This document shows, piece by piece, positions 52,764-61,208 of a stretch of DNA of 64,000 bases. The stretch spans positions 1 through 64,000 of the forward strand of contig JANXYV010000115.1 in assembly GCA_025355875.1 (NCBI GenBank), written 5' to 3'. The DNA comes from Prolixibacteraceae bacterium (GTDB lineage Bacteria; Bacteroidota; Bacteroidia; Bacteroidales; Prolixibacteraceae). The translations under genes and the position numbers were made by a program. How positions within the stretch are numbered: the stretch's first letter is position 1; every line of letters starts with the position of its first letter. Under the pieces are notes generated by a model that saw nothing but the letters and a program-made list of their open reading frames with translations, ran no database searches and was not told the origin of the DNA.

Positions 52764-53150
52764 GAAACAACTCAGGCCGGGAACCATTGATCAGGAACAA
52801 CAGATCAGGCCACCGGGAACAATCAATCAACCTGAATTGAATCACTCATTCGATTGCATACTGGTATCCATCGAAAGGAACAGGCCGTCGTCGCACGGAG
52901 CTTTCGCCTGATGGATGGATGCCACCGGAAACAACTCAGGCCGGGAACCATTGATCAGGAACAACAGATCAGGCCAAAGGGAACAACCAATCAACCTGAA
53001 TTGAATCACTCATTCGATTGCATACTGGTATCCATCGAAAGGAACAGGCCGTTGTCGCACGAAGCTTTCACCTGATGGATGGATGCCACCGGAAACAACT
53101 CAGGCCGGGAACCAATGGAAGGAACAACAGATCAGGCCAAAGGGCCTGAA
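52764..53150. repeat. ~163-bp tandem repeat, about 2.4 copies
   Basis: CGGAAACAACTCAGGCCGGGAACCA recurs at about 52764, 52926 and 53090; CACTCATTCGATTGCATACTGGTATCCATCGAAAGGAACAGGCCGT occurs in both full copies. Confidence 0.9.
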
Positions 53151-53298
53151 TTGTATTAATGGAAGGAAACCCACCAACAGGCTGAAACACCTTAACAGCA
53201 CGAACCTAGTTTCCCATCCTGTAAATAATAAAACGGATAAGCTGCGAATTGAAAAGAAAGTTGTAAATTGTTTAATCTTTTCACTTAAAACAATTTGA

Positions 53299-53751
53299 AT
53301 GAAACTGTTAATCATTGCCTTTCTTTCGACCCTTTTTAATGTTTCAGCAGTAGGACAAAACGAGATCAAGGAAATTCCAAAAGGGACTACTAAAATAATA
53401 GTTGAAACGAATCAAAATCAAGCTGAAAACTTTAAACAAGTATTGAACTTACTTTTAGATAATGATTTTGAAATTGAAAAAAAGGATTTAGAATTACTCA
53501 CAATAAAATCAGGTATAAAACCACTTCCAAAATCAGGTAACTTTTATCTAAATTTTAGATTTAAGGATGATAAAATAGAGATAACCGGAAAATTTCATTC
53601 AGGAATTAGTATTGAATTATCCAATGTAAAGTCTGAAGATAATATTGAAACAATTATCAATAAAGGGATGAAAGGTTCTATTTATTATACGAGTTTTTTA
53701 GAGATGTATAAATTTTCTAAACTGTTAGGGAACAATCAAACATTTCAATAA
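53299..53751 (+). CDS. secreted hypothetical protein
   Basis: 150 aa with signal peptide 'MKLLIIAFLSTLFNVSAVGQ'. Confidence 0.55.
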   Translation: MKLLIIAFLSTLFNVSAVGQNEIKEIPKGTTKIIVETNQNQAENFKQVLNLLLDNDFEIEKKDLELLTIKSGIKPLPKSGNFYLNFRFKDDKIEITGKFHSGISIELSNVKSEDNIETIINKGMKGSIYYTSFLEMYKFSKLLGNNQTFQ

Positions 53752-53793
53752 ATAGAAAACTGACAAATCATTGACGTGTTTTTAAATACTACG

Positions 53794-53824
53794 TTTGTAA
53801 ATGGTATATAATTATATACCTTTG
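53794..53824 (+). promoter_or_regulatory. hicAB promoter with overlapping palindromic operator
   Basis: TTTG (53794-53797), 19 bp, TACCTTTG (53817-53824) fits Bacteroidota -33/-7 consensus; perfect palindrome GGTATATAATTATATACC at 53803-53820. Confidence 0.7.
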
Positions 53825-53849
53825 TGATGTAATAAAAACAGTTGAAAAA

Positions 53850-54032
53850 TTGAAATATTCAGAGTTTCACCGAAAGATTATAAAAAATGGATGGAAATTT
53901 AGCCATGCCGAGGGCAGCCATTATTTTTATATGAAAGATGGAATTCTTTCAGAGCCAGTCCCTTTTCATGGAAGTAAAGAGTTTTATGAACCGCTTAGAA
54001 TTAAAATTGCAAAGAATATGGGGCTGAAATAA
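53850..54032 (+). CDS. hicA: HicA-family toxin (mRNA interferase)
   Basis: 60 aa 'MKYSEFHRKIIKNGWKFSHAEGSHYFYMKDG..PVPFHGSKEFYEPLRIKIAKNMGL' HicA pattern (GSHYFY), TTG start. Confidence 0.85.
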   Translation: MKYSEFHRKIIKNGWKFSHAEGSHYFYMKDGILSEPVPFHGSKEFYEPLRIKIAKNMGLK

Positions 54033-54054
54033 TTCCAATAAAAAAAATACAAGC

Positions 54055-54462
54055 ATGGAAAAATTAATTATTCAAATTGGAGCAAGTTCAAATCATTTTG
54101 GCGGTTTCGCAGTTAATTGTGATGGAATCAATGGAGCTGGAAATACCATTGAGGAATGCAAGGCGAATATATTGGAAGGGTTAAAATTAATGGTAAAGAA
54201 TAGTGAAAAAAGTTACTGCAAAGCCCCCCAATGGTTAATCGACGGTGATTACGAAATTGAATACAGGTACGATACCCAAAGTATATTGAACCATTATTCA
54301 AACGTATTTACAAAACCTGCATTAGAAAAATTAACCGGAATCAACCAGAAACAATTACATCATTACGCCACCGGGTTGAAAAAACCACGTTTGGAACAAC
54401 GGAAAAAGATTGAGAACGCCCTTCATAATTTAGGGAATGAACTGTTGACCGTCCAACTGTAA
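54055..54462 (+). CDS. hicB: HicB-family antitoxin with HTH
   Basis: HicB-like N-terminus 'GINGAGNTIEECKANILEGLKLMVKN' plus C-terminal XRE-like HTH 'LEKLTGINQKQLHHYATGLKKPRLEQRKKIENAL'. Confidence 0.83.
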   Translation: MEKLIIQIGASSNHFGGFAVNCDGINGAGNTIEECKANILEGLKLMVKNSEKSYCKAPQWLIDGDYEIEYRYDTQSILNHYSNVFTKPALEKLTGINQKQLHHYATGLKKPRLEQRKKIENALHNLGNELLTVQL

Positions 54463-54541
54463 AATATTAAACCGCCCCTGTGACCGCCCCTATGTTTTAA
54501 TATATTTATAAAACACTGATAATCATTGGTCAGTTGAGATA

Positions 54542-54559
54542 CGCCACTGACCTCATATT
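54542..54559 (+). repeat. att direct repeat, distal copy
   Basis: CGCCACTGACCTCATATT, identical to 50919-50936. Confidence 0.88.
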
Positions 54560-54567
54560 ATGCGAGA

Positions 54568-54596
54568 GACTCCTTGATTATCAAGGGGTCTTTTTT
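54568..54596 (+). terminator. rho-independent terminator, likely the displaced original tRNA-Cys terminator
   Basis: GACTCCTTGA-TTA-TCAAGGGGTC followed by T6. Confidence 0.75.
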
Positions 54597-54600
54597 GCGT

Positions 54601-55473
54601 TTAGGACAAAGTTGTTTTCAGATATTGCTTTTGATAATCCGATGGGCTCACTTTCAGGTTCTGCTTGAACTGTTTGTTGAAATTGGACAGGTTATTAAAA
54701 CCGCATTCGTAGCAGATCTCAACAACACTCATCTTTTCATCGATCAGCAACTTGCAGGCGTGGCTTAGACGAACTTCGTTCAGGTATTTCACAAATGGTT
54801 TCCGGGCCCGCTGACTAAAATACCGTGAGAATGAGTTTTCGGCCATGTTGGCAACATCGGCGGCATCAGCCAGTGAAATGTCTTTGTTGAAATTTTTCAT
54901 CACAAAATTGACCACTTTCCCCATCCGTTCCGATTCCTTTTCGCTCGTCCATTTTACTCCGCTTCCCGAAATATATTCGTATTCGTCCGACGAAAGCAAG
55001 ATATTAAGTATTTCGAGCAATTTAAACCATCGTGGAAAATCTTTTAACGTCAGGATTTCGTGCATCTTCAGGCTTACCATGCGGTTTGTTTCTCCTTTGA
55101 CGTCGATGCCCCGGCTCGACTTTGAAAACAAGGTCTGCAAGGCCGCTGTTTCCGGAAGTGAAAAGAAATTATCACCAAACGAAGATTCCTGAAAATGAAC
55201 CACAATCGAACTGGCTTTTAATTCCTTGTTGTGATAATATTCATCATGGTTACGGTACAAATGTGGGAGGTTTGGGCCAATCAGAGCCAGATCGCCAGGC
55301 ATAAAATCCGAAATCCGGTCGCCAATAAACCGTTTTCCAACACTCTCAGTCACCAGAACCAACTCATATTCAGGATGAAAATGCCAGGGGTTGGGGTAAT
55401 AATTGAACTCAAAATACTCAACAACAAACGATTCGGCTGACTTTTTTGGCAAATGTTCCAGGACTGGTTTCAT
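54601..55473 (-). CDS. AraC family transcriptional regulator with cupin sensor
   Basis: 'HFHPEYELVLVTESVGKRFIGD' and C-terminal 'VVEICYECGFNNLSNFNKQFKQNLKVSPSDYQKQ'. Confidence 0.93.
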   Translation of the reverse strand: MKPVLEHLPKKSAESFVVEYFEFNYYPNPWHFHPEYELVLVTESVGKRFIGDRISDFMPGDLALIGPNLPHLYRNHDEYYHNKELKASSIVVHFQESSFGDNFFSLPETAALQTLFSKSSRGIDVKGETNRMVSLKMHEILTLKDFPRWFKLLEILNILLSSDEYEYISGSGVKWTSEKESERMGKVVNFVMKNFNKDISLADAADVANMAENSFSRYFSQRARKPFVKYLNEVRLSHACKLLIDEKMSVVEICYECGFNNLSNFNKQFKQNLKVSPSDYQKQYLKTTLS

Positions 55474-55751
55474 TGACTAGGGTTTAGGATTTATTTAGGA
55501 CGACCGAAAATTAGCTAATTTGAAGATAAAATCAGGGGTACTAATTCTTATTCGCAAATATTTGACTTAAATTTGTTCGAATCACGTTAGAAAAGTATCA
55601 GTTTCGATCATTTTTTGTGTAGATCGCTTAGAGCGGATCACCTACATTCGATAACGAATTGAACTCAGAAATTTCATACTTTCTGGATTTATGAATCTCC
55701 TTAAATCCGGGCATGAATCAAACTAACTGTAAAACCAATAATTTAATCGCC

Positions 55752-56513
55752 ATGAAAAATTCAGTATCTCAAATCAGGCTAATTGTTCTGATTGCAGCAT
55801 TCTTCTCCGGAATCGTCTGCTCGACTACAAATGCTCAAACTGCCAAGGCCGGCGAAGCGTCGCCCAATACCTTAACTCCAAAGGAAAAGGACTCCGGGTG
55901 GAAACTCCTGTTCGACGGAAAAACCTTCAATGGCTGGCACGGATACAACATGAAAGGCATTCCTGATTGCTGGGTGGTTCAGGATGGTATCATGAAAATG
56001 ACTTCTGTTGGCAGCAAAGAAGATCAGGATGTGATTACCGATAAAATCTATAAAAGTTTTGAGCTGACGCTCGAATTCCGCCTCACCAAAGGAGCAAACA
56101 GCGGCATTATCTATCATGTTGCCGAAGATCCCAAATACAAATATCCGTATGAAACCGGCGCCGAATATCAGGTAATTGATCAGGACAACTGGCCCGACAA
56201 ACTCGAAGACTGGCAGATTTGCGGGGCCGATTATGCCATGTACCCGCCCAAAGTAAGACCTTATAAACCCCTTGGCGAATGGAACCAGGTTCACCTGATT
56301 GTGAATGGAAATAAAGTCACACACATCCTGAACGGAAAAGTCGTGGTTGAGTTCGAGAAATACTCTCCGGATTGGAAAAAACTTCGTGCCAGCGGCAAAT
56401 GGAAGGATTTTCCGGATTACGGCAAATTCGACGAAGGCCACATTTCATTGCAAAATCACGGAACTCATGTGGATTACCGGAGTGTTAAGATCAAAGAACT
56501 AACGACTAAATAA
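55752..56513 (+). CDS. DUF1080 (3-keto-disaccharide hydrolase family) secreted protein
   Basis: 'GWKLLFDGKTFNGWHGYNMKGIPDCWVVQDGIMKM', 'FELTLEFRLTKGANSGIIYHV', 'GHISLQNHGTHVDYRSVKIKEL'. Confidence 0.93.
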   Translation: MKNSVSQIRLIVLIAAFFSGIVCSTTNAQTAKAGEASPNTLTPKEKDSGWKLLFDGKTFNGWHGYNMKGIPDCWVVQDGIMKMTSVGSKEDQDVITDKIYKSFELTLEFRLTKGANSGIIYHVAEDPKYKYPYETGAEYQVIDQDNWPDKLEDWQICGADYAMYPPKVRPYKPLGEWNQVHLIVNGNKVTHILNGKVVVEFEKYSPDWKKLRASGKWKDFPDYGKFDEGHISLQNHGTHVDYRSVKIKELTTK

Positions 56514-56523
56514 CCAAACGATC

Positions 56524-58008
56524 ATGAAAATCAATACATCAAGACGCGACTTTCTGAAAAATACAGCCCTTGCCACCGCAGGAATTACCATCCTTCCAAG
56601 TATGACCGTCAGCGGCCTGGGATACAAAGCTCCAAGCGATAAACTGAATATTGTGGGTGTTGGCGTTGGCGGAAAGGGCCATCCAAACCTGGTCGGAATG
56701 AATACCGAAAACATTATCGGACTTTGCGATGTCGACTGGAAATATGCCCAAAAATGTTTCGACGAATTTCCGAAGGCAAAAAGATACTACGACTGGCGGA
56801 AAATGTTTGACGAAATGGGCAAATCTATCGATGGGGTGATGGTGGCCACTGCCGACCATTCTCATGCCATTGTTGCAGCCACTGCACTGACCATGGGCAA
56901 ACATGTTTATTGCCAGAAACCATTAACACATTCTGTTTACGAATCAAGATTACTTACCAAACTGGCGGCAAAGCAAAAGGTTGCCACTCAGATGGGAAAC
57001 CAGGGCAATTCGGGCGATGGGGTTCGTCAGGTTTGCGAATGGATATGGAACGGCGAAATTGGTGAAGTGAAAGAAGTCCATTCCTGGACAAACCGTCCGA
57101 TCTGGCCACAGGGTTTGCAACGTCCCAAAATAATAAATACCCCGGCTGATACCTTGAACTGGGACTTGTTTATTGGTTCAGCACCGATGCGGCCCTATAA
57201 CGAAATATACACTCCATGGAACTGGCGCGGATGGTGGGACTTTGGAACCGGCGCTTTTGGCGATATGGCCTGTCATATCCTCGACCCGGTTTACCAGTCG
57301 CTCAAACTAGGTTACCCCAGTGCGGTGAGCGGCAGTTCAACCCTGCTGAATACAGAAAGTGCACCGCAGGCCGAGAAAGTAAAGTTTAGCTTTCCGGCAC
57401 GTGCGAAAGTAAAAAATGTAACTATGCCTGAAGTGGATGTTCATTGGTATGATGGTGGCTTGCTGCCCGACCGAAAAGATCTGCTCGATGGCGTCAACCT
57501 GATGGCTGATGATATGGGCGGATTGCTATTCGTTGGATCAAAAGATACTTTGATTTGCGGCACCGGCGGATTCAATCCCCGTTTGCTTTCGGGTCGCGTA
57601 CCGGCTGTTTCACCTTATCTCCGCCGGATACCCGGCGCCAAAGGTTATGTCGATGGTCCGCACGAACAGGATTGGATCAGGGCATGCAAAGAATCGCCAG
57701 AAAACAGGGTTGAGGGAACATCCAATTTTGCTTATTCCGGACCTTTCAATGAAATGGTTTTACTGGGTGTTTTGGCAATCAGGTTACAAGGTTTAGGAAA
57801 AATCCTGAAGTGGGATGCCGAAAACATGAAATTTTCCAATATTTCAGGCAGTGACAAACTCAAAATCTTAACGGTGGACGAGTTTAGTGTGATTGATGGA
57901 CATCCGCATTTTAACACGCAATATGCCGAATTCAATGCACTGGAAGCAGCTTCAGGTTACATCAAACATACCTATCGTGAAGGCTGGAATTTACCGGCCA
58001 TGCCATAA
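56524..58008 (+). CDS. Gfo/Idh/MocA family oxidoreductase, Tat signal
   Basis: Tat motif 'SRRDFLKNTALATAGITILP', 'KLNIVGVGVGGKGHPNL', 'HVYCQKPLTHSVYESRLLTKLA'. Confidence 0.93.
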   Translation: MKINTSRRDFLKNTALATAGITILPSMTVSGLGYKAPSDKLNIVGVGVGGKGHPNLVGMNTENIIGLCDVDWKYAQKCFDEFPKAKRYYDWRKMFDEMGKSIDGVMVATADHSHAIVAATALTMGKHVYCQKPLTHSVYESRLLTKLAAKQKVATQMGNQGNSGDGVRQVCEWIWNGEIGEVKEVHSWTNRPIWPQGLQRPKIINTPADTLNWDLFIGSAPMRPYNEIYTPWNWRGWWDFGTGAFGDMACHILDPVYQSLKLGYPSAVSGSSTLLNTESAPQAEKVKFSFPARAKVKNVTMPEVDVHWYDGGLLPDRKDLLDGVNLMADDMGGLLFVGSKDTLICGTGGFNPRLLSGRVPAVSPYLRRIPGAKGYVDGPHEQDWIRACKESPENRVEGTSNFAYSGPFNEMVLLGVLAIRLQGLGKILKWDAENMKFSNISGSDKLKILTVDEFSVIDGHPHFNTQYAEFNALEAASGYIKHTYREGWNLPAMP

Positions 58009-58020
58009 TCCTGAATTTTT

Positions 58021-59283
58021 ATGACATCAAAAGAAAGATTTGATTTGACGGTCAACCATCGTCAACCTGACCGGATTGTCGTCGATTTTGGAGCCACTTC
58101 AGTGACCGGAATACATTGCCTGGCCATTGAAAACCTCCGGAAATATTACGGACTTGAGCCAAAACCGGTCAGAATTGTCGATCCGTATCAGATGCTGGGC
58201 GAGGTCGATGCTGAACTCATCGAGATCATGGGCGTCGATACGATTGCCGCCCGCGGAAAAAACAGTTCCTTTGGATTTTACAACCACGAACCTTTGAAGG
58301 AATTCCACACGCCATGGGGGCAAAACGTTTTGGTTCCAGAAGGATTTCGTTTCATCAACGATGAAAAAGGCGATGTTCTGATTTATCCCGGAGGCGACAC
58401 GTCGGCCGATCCATCAGCCCGGATGCCTGAGGCAAGTTACTTTTTTGATGCTATTATTCGTCAGCTGCCTTTTGAAGAAGAAGATCTTGATCCGCAAGAT
58501 AATCTGGAAGAGTATGGCTTGGTTACCGAAAGCGATCTGGAATATTGGAAAATAACCACCCAAAAAGCCCGGGACTCTGGAAAAGCGATGGTTGCAGGTC
58601 TGGGCGGAACTGCATTGGGTGATATTGCCCATATCCCCGGCATGAAACTTAAAAAACCCAAAGGAATCCGCGATGTCACCGAATGGTACATGAGTATTTT
58701 GATGCGGCCCGATTATGTCAAGGCCATTTTTGAACGGCAAACTGAACTGGCATTGGAAAATTTCACCCGTCTGCATCAGGTAATTGGTGATAAGGTGGAT
58801 GCGGTTTTCATTTGCGGTACCGATTTCGGAACCCAGGATTCGACCTTCTGCGCGCCCGAACAATTCGACGATTTGTGGCTGCCGTATTACCGCAAAATCA
58901 ACGATTGGGTGCATTCGCACACCAACTGGAAAACCTTCAAACACTCGTGCGGTGCCGTTGAATCGTTCATGCCCAAATTCATTGAGGCAGGTTTTGATAT
59001 CATCAATCCGGTACAAATTAATGCCAAAGGAATGGATCCGGAGCATCTGAAAAAGATCTATGGGAAAGACCTGGTATTTTGGGGCGGAGGAATCGATACC
59101 CAAATCACACTACCTTATGCCACTCCTGAAAAAGTCCGGGAAGAAGTGCTCCGCCTGTGCGGTATTTTTGCCCCCAACGGTGGATTTGTTTTCAACACGG
59201 TTCATAACATTCAGGCCAATGTCCCTGTTCAGAATATTGTGGCCATGATCAATGCAATTCAGGAATTTAATGGAAAGACTTAA
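58021..59283 (+). CDS. uroporphyrinogen decarboxylase / MtaA-like family protein
   Basis: 'MTSKERFDLTVNHRQPDRIVVDFGATSVTGIH', 'KTFKHSCGAVESFMPKFIEAGFDIINPVQINAKGMDPEHLKKIYG', 'GGFVFNTVHNIQANVPVQNI'. Confidence 0.88.
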   Translation: MTSKERFDLTVNHRQPDRIVVDFGATSVTGIHCLAIENLRKYYGLEPKPVRIVDPYQMLGEVDAELIEIMGVDTIAARGKNSSFGFYNHEPLKEFHTPWGQNVLVPEGFRFINDEKGDVLIYPGGDTSADPSARMPEASYFFDAIIRQLPFEEEDLDPQDNLEEYGLVTESDLEYWKITTQKARDSGKAMVAGLGGTALGDIAHIPGMKLKKPKGIRDVTEWYMSILMRPDYVKAIFERQTELALENFTRLHQVIGDKVDAVFICGTDFGTQDSTFCAPEQFDDLWLPYYRKINDWVHSHTNWKTFKHSCGAVESFMPKFIEAGFDIINPVQINAKGMDPEHLKKIYGKDLVFWGGGIDTQITLPYATPEKVREEVLRLCGIFAPNGGFVFNTVHNIQANVPVQNIVAMINAIQEFNGKT

Positions 59284-59286
59284 ACT

Positions 59287-60183
59287 ATGTCAACAATAAC
59301 TATTGGAATTGATCTTGGTGGGTCAAGAATTAAAGCTGTGGCCATCGATAAAGTTGGAAATATTGTCTACCAGCAATATTTACCGACCAACGACGGCGAC
59401 GATACCGTCTGGAAGAGTGCCGTTTATTCGGCGGTTCAGGATATCAAAAACAAGCTCCATTGCAGCTGGCACACCATTGGTATTTCGGCTCCTGGTTTGC
59501 CCAATGCCGAAAATTCAGCCATCGCTTTTATGCCTGGCCGCCTTCAGGGACTCGAAAACTTTATCTGGTCAGACTATTTAAAAGCAAAAACGTTTGTTTT
59601 GAACGATGCCATTTCGGCCATGATGGGCGAAGCCAGGTTTGGCGCGGCACGGGATAAAAAAAATGTCGTCATGCTTACCCTGGGAACCGGTGTTGGCGGC
59701 GCCATCCTCATCGACGGGAAACCGTATCAGGGTTCTTTCAACAAAGCGGGCCATATCGGGCACATGGTGGTCGATAGTGACGGAGAGCCGGACATCATTG
59801 GAATTCCGGGAAGCTTGGAAGACGTCATTGGGAACTGCACCATTGAAAAACGAACGGCAGGAAAATACAACTCGACTCACCAACTGCTGGAAGCATACCG
59901 GGCAGGCGACAGCTTTGCCTCTGAAGTATGGCTGACTTCGGTAAAAAAATTAGCGATTGCACTGGCATCCCTCACAAATATCCTTTCACCTGAAATGATT
60001 ATCTTGGGTGGCGGAATCACCGAAGCCGGGAATCATCTTTTTGAGCCACTGAGAAATTTCATGAGCCGTTACGAATGGCGGACCAGTGGAAACCAGACCG
60101 AGATTGTGAAAGCACAATACGGCGATTTCTCAGGAGCGGTTGGCGCAGCCTGTTATGCCCGGGAATCAAAGGTTTTAAAGTAA
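59287..60183 (+). CDS. ROK family sugar kinase/regulator
   Basis: 'IGIDLGGSRIKAVAIDKVGNI', 'MLTLGTGVGGAILIDGKPYQGSFNKAGHIGHMVV', 'IILGGGITEAG'. Confidence 0.93.
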   Translation: MSTITIGIDLGGSRIKAVAIDKVGNIVYQQYLPTNDGDDTVWKSAVYSAVQDIKNKLHCSWHTIGISAPGLPNAENSAIAFMPGRLQGLENFIWSDYLKAKTFVLNDAISAMMGEARFGAARDKKNVVMLTLGTGVGGAILIDGKPYQGSFNKAGHIGHMVVDSDGEPDIIGIPGSLEDVIGNCTIEKRTAGKYNSTHQLLEAYRAGDSFASEVWLTSVKKLAIALASLTNILSPEMIILGGGITEAGNHLFEPLRNFMSRYEWRTSGNQTEIVKAQYGDFSGAVGAACYARESKVLK

Positions 60184-60250
60184 ATGCAGGGTCAGGAAAG
60201 GGTTTGAATATTAATACTCTCGACCGGAGTTAAAACTTTTTGGCTTTACT

Positions 60251-61168
60251 TTGAATCAAAGAAAGGTGGTCACATTTCAGAAATCCGAAACCATGGATGA
60301 TGTTCATAGTACATATGATTTTTTTGTTCAGGTCGTCAAAACAAGTCTGTATCAGTTCTTTTGTCTTTTTGGATTGATTCTGTTATTTGGACTTTTGCTG
60401 TACCTTATTTCACGTTCAACCCGAAAAGCATTCAGTAATTCCGGCCACGATCGATTAGATGTTTTTTTAACCGGCTGGATAGGCACTCCGGTTCACGAAA
60501 TTGGGCATGCGGTTTTTTGTATTTTATTTGGACACCGGATTACCGATATCAAACTATACAGCCCGAATAGTGAGGACGGTACTCTTGGATTTGTGAAACA
60601 TTCCTTCAATTCAAAAAGTTTTTACCAGAGAATCGGAGGCTTTTTCATTGGCACCGGACCCATTTTATTTGGGTCTTTTATCCTATTTCTTCTGATCTGG
60701 TTTTGTTTGCCAAATTACCGGCAGATCTCCGAAATCATTTCAAATAATGAACTAAGTGGTACAGGCATTTTTGATCTGGTGAAAAATACAGGCAGGATGT
60801 TTACCGTTGCAGTTGGCTTATTTATGAAGGTTTTTTCTCCGGAGAATTTTGGGAAGCCTTCATTCTGGCTATTCATCTATCTGGCATTTTGTATCTCCTC
60901 ACATATGCAGTTAAGTCCATCCGATTTAAAAACCATGGGATCGGGAATATTAACCATTCTGCTTATTTTTCTACTGGTCAATCTCGCAACTTTGATCCTG
61001 GAATTTGATATTACCGCCTATATCCTGAAATTCAACCGGTTAACCGGCAGTATTATAAACGTATTTATACTTGCAACAATCATTTCTTTTGTCAATTTCC
61101 TGGTAACCTACCTGATCCTTTCTGTCTTTCATTATAAAAAGCATAAAAGTTTATTATCTGTCTGGTAA
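60251..61168 (+). CDS. multi-pass membrane protein with HExxH motif (M50-like putative metalloprotease)
   Basis: 'WIGTPVHEIGHAVFCILFGHRITDIKLYSPN' plus several TM helices; ATG at 60293 is an alternative start. Confidence 0.65.
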   Translation: MNQRKVVTFQKSETMDDVHSTYDFFVQVVKTSLYQFFCLFGLILLFGLLLYLISRSTRKAFSNSGHDRLDVFLTGWIGTPVHEIGHAVFCILFGHRITDIKLYSPNSEDGTLGFVKHSFNSKSFYQRIGGFFIGTGPILFGSFILFLLIWFCLPNYRQISEIISNNELSGTGIFDLVKNTGRMFTVAVGLFMKVFSPENFGKPSFWLFIYLAFCISSHMQLSPSDLKTMGSGILTILLIFLLVNLATLILEFDITAYILKFNRLTGSIINVFILATIISFVNFLVTYLILSVFHYKKHKSLLSVW

Positions 61169-61208
61169 GACTTGAAATGCCGTGTAATCAATTCTTTTCC
61201 GATAAAAA

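Larger units (their letters stand above)
50919..54559 (+). mobile_element. small tRNA-Cys-integrated element bounded by 18-bp direct repeats
   Basis: CGCCACTGACCTCATATT at 50919-50936 (inside tRNA-Cys 3' end and just beyond) and again at 54542-54559; tyrosine recombinase immediately inside the left end. Confidence 0.88.

Noticed and set aside
52900-53110. CCTGATGG...GGAAAC in the tandem repeats resembles a hammerhead ribozyme core (CUGANGA...GAAA)
   Set aside because: The core is mismatched (CUGAUGG) and stems I/II/III with a proper NUH cleavage site could not be drawn convincingly
52764-53150. Repeat array as a CRISPR
   Set aside because: The period is ~163 bp with conserved sequence throughout the unit, no short repeat/variable spacer structure and no cas genes
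57408-57413. CACGTG core inside the Gfo/Idh gene as a second parS
   Set aside because: Flanks (GGCACGTGCG) do not match TGTTNCACGTGNAACA
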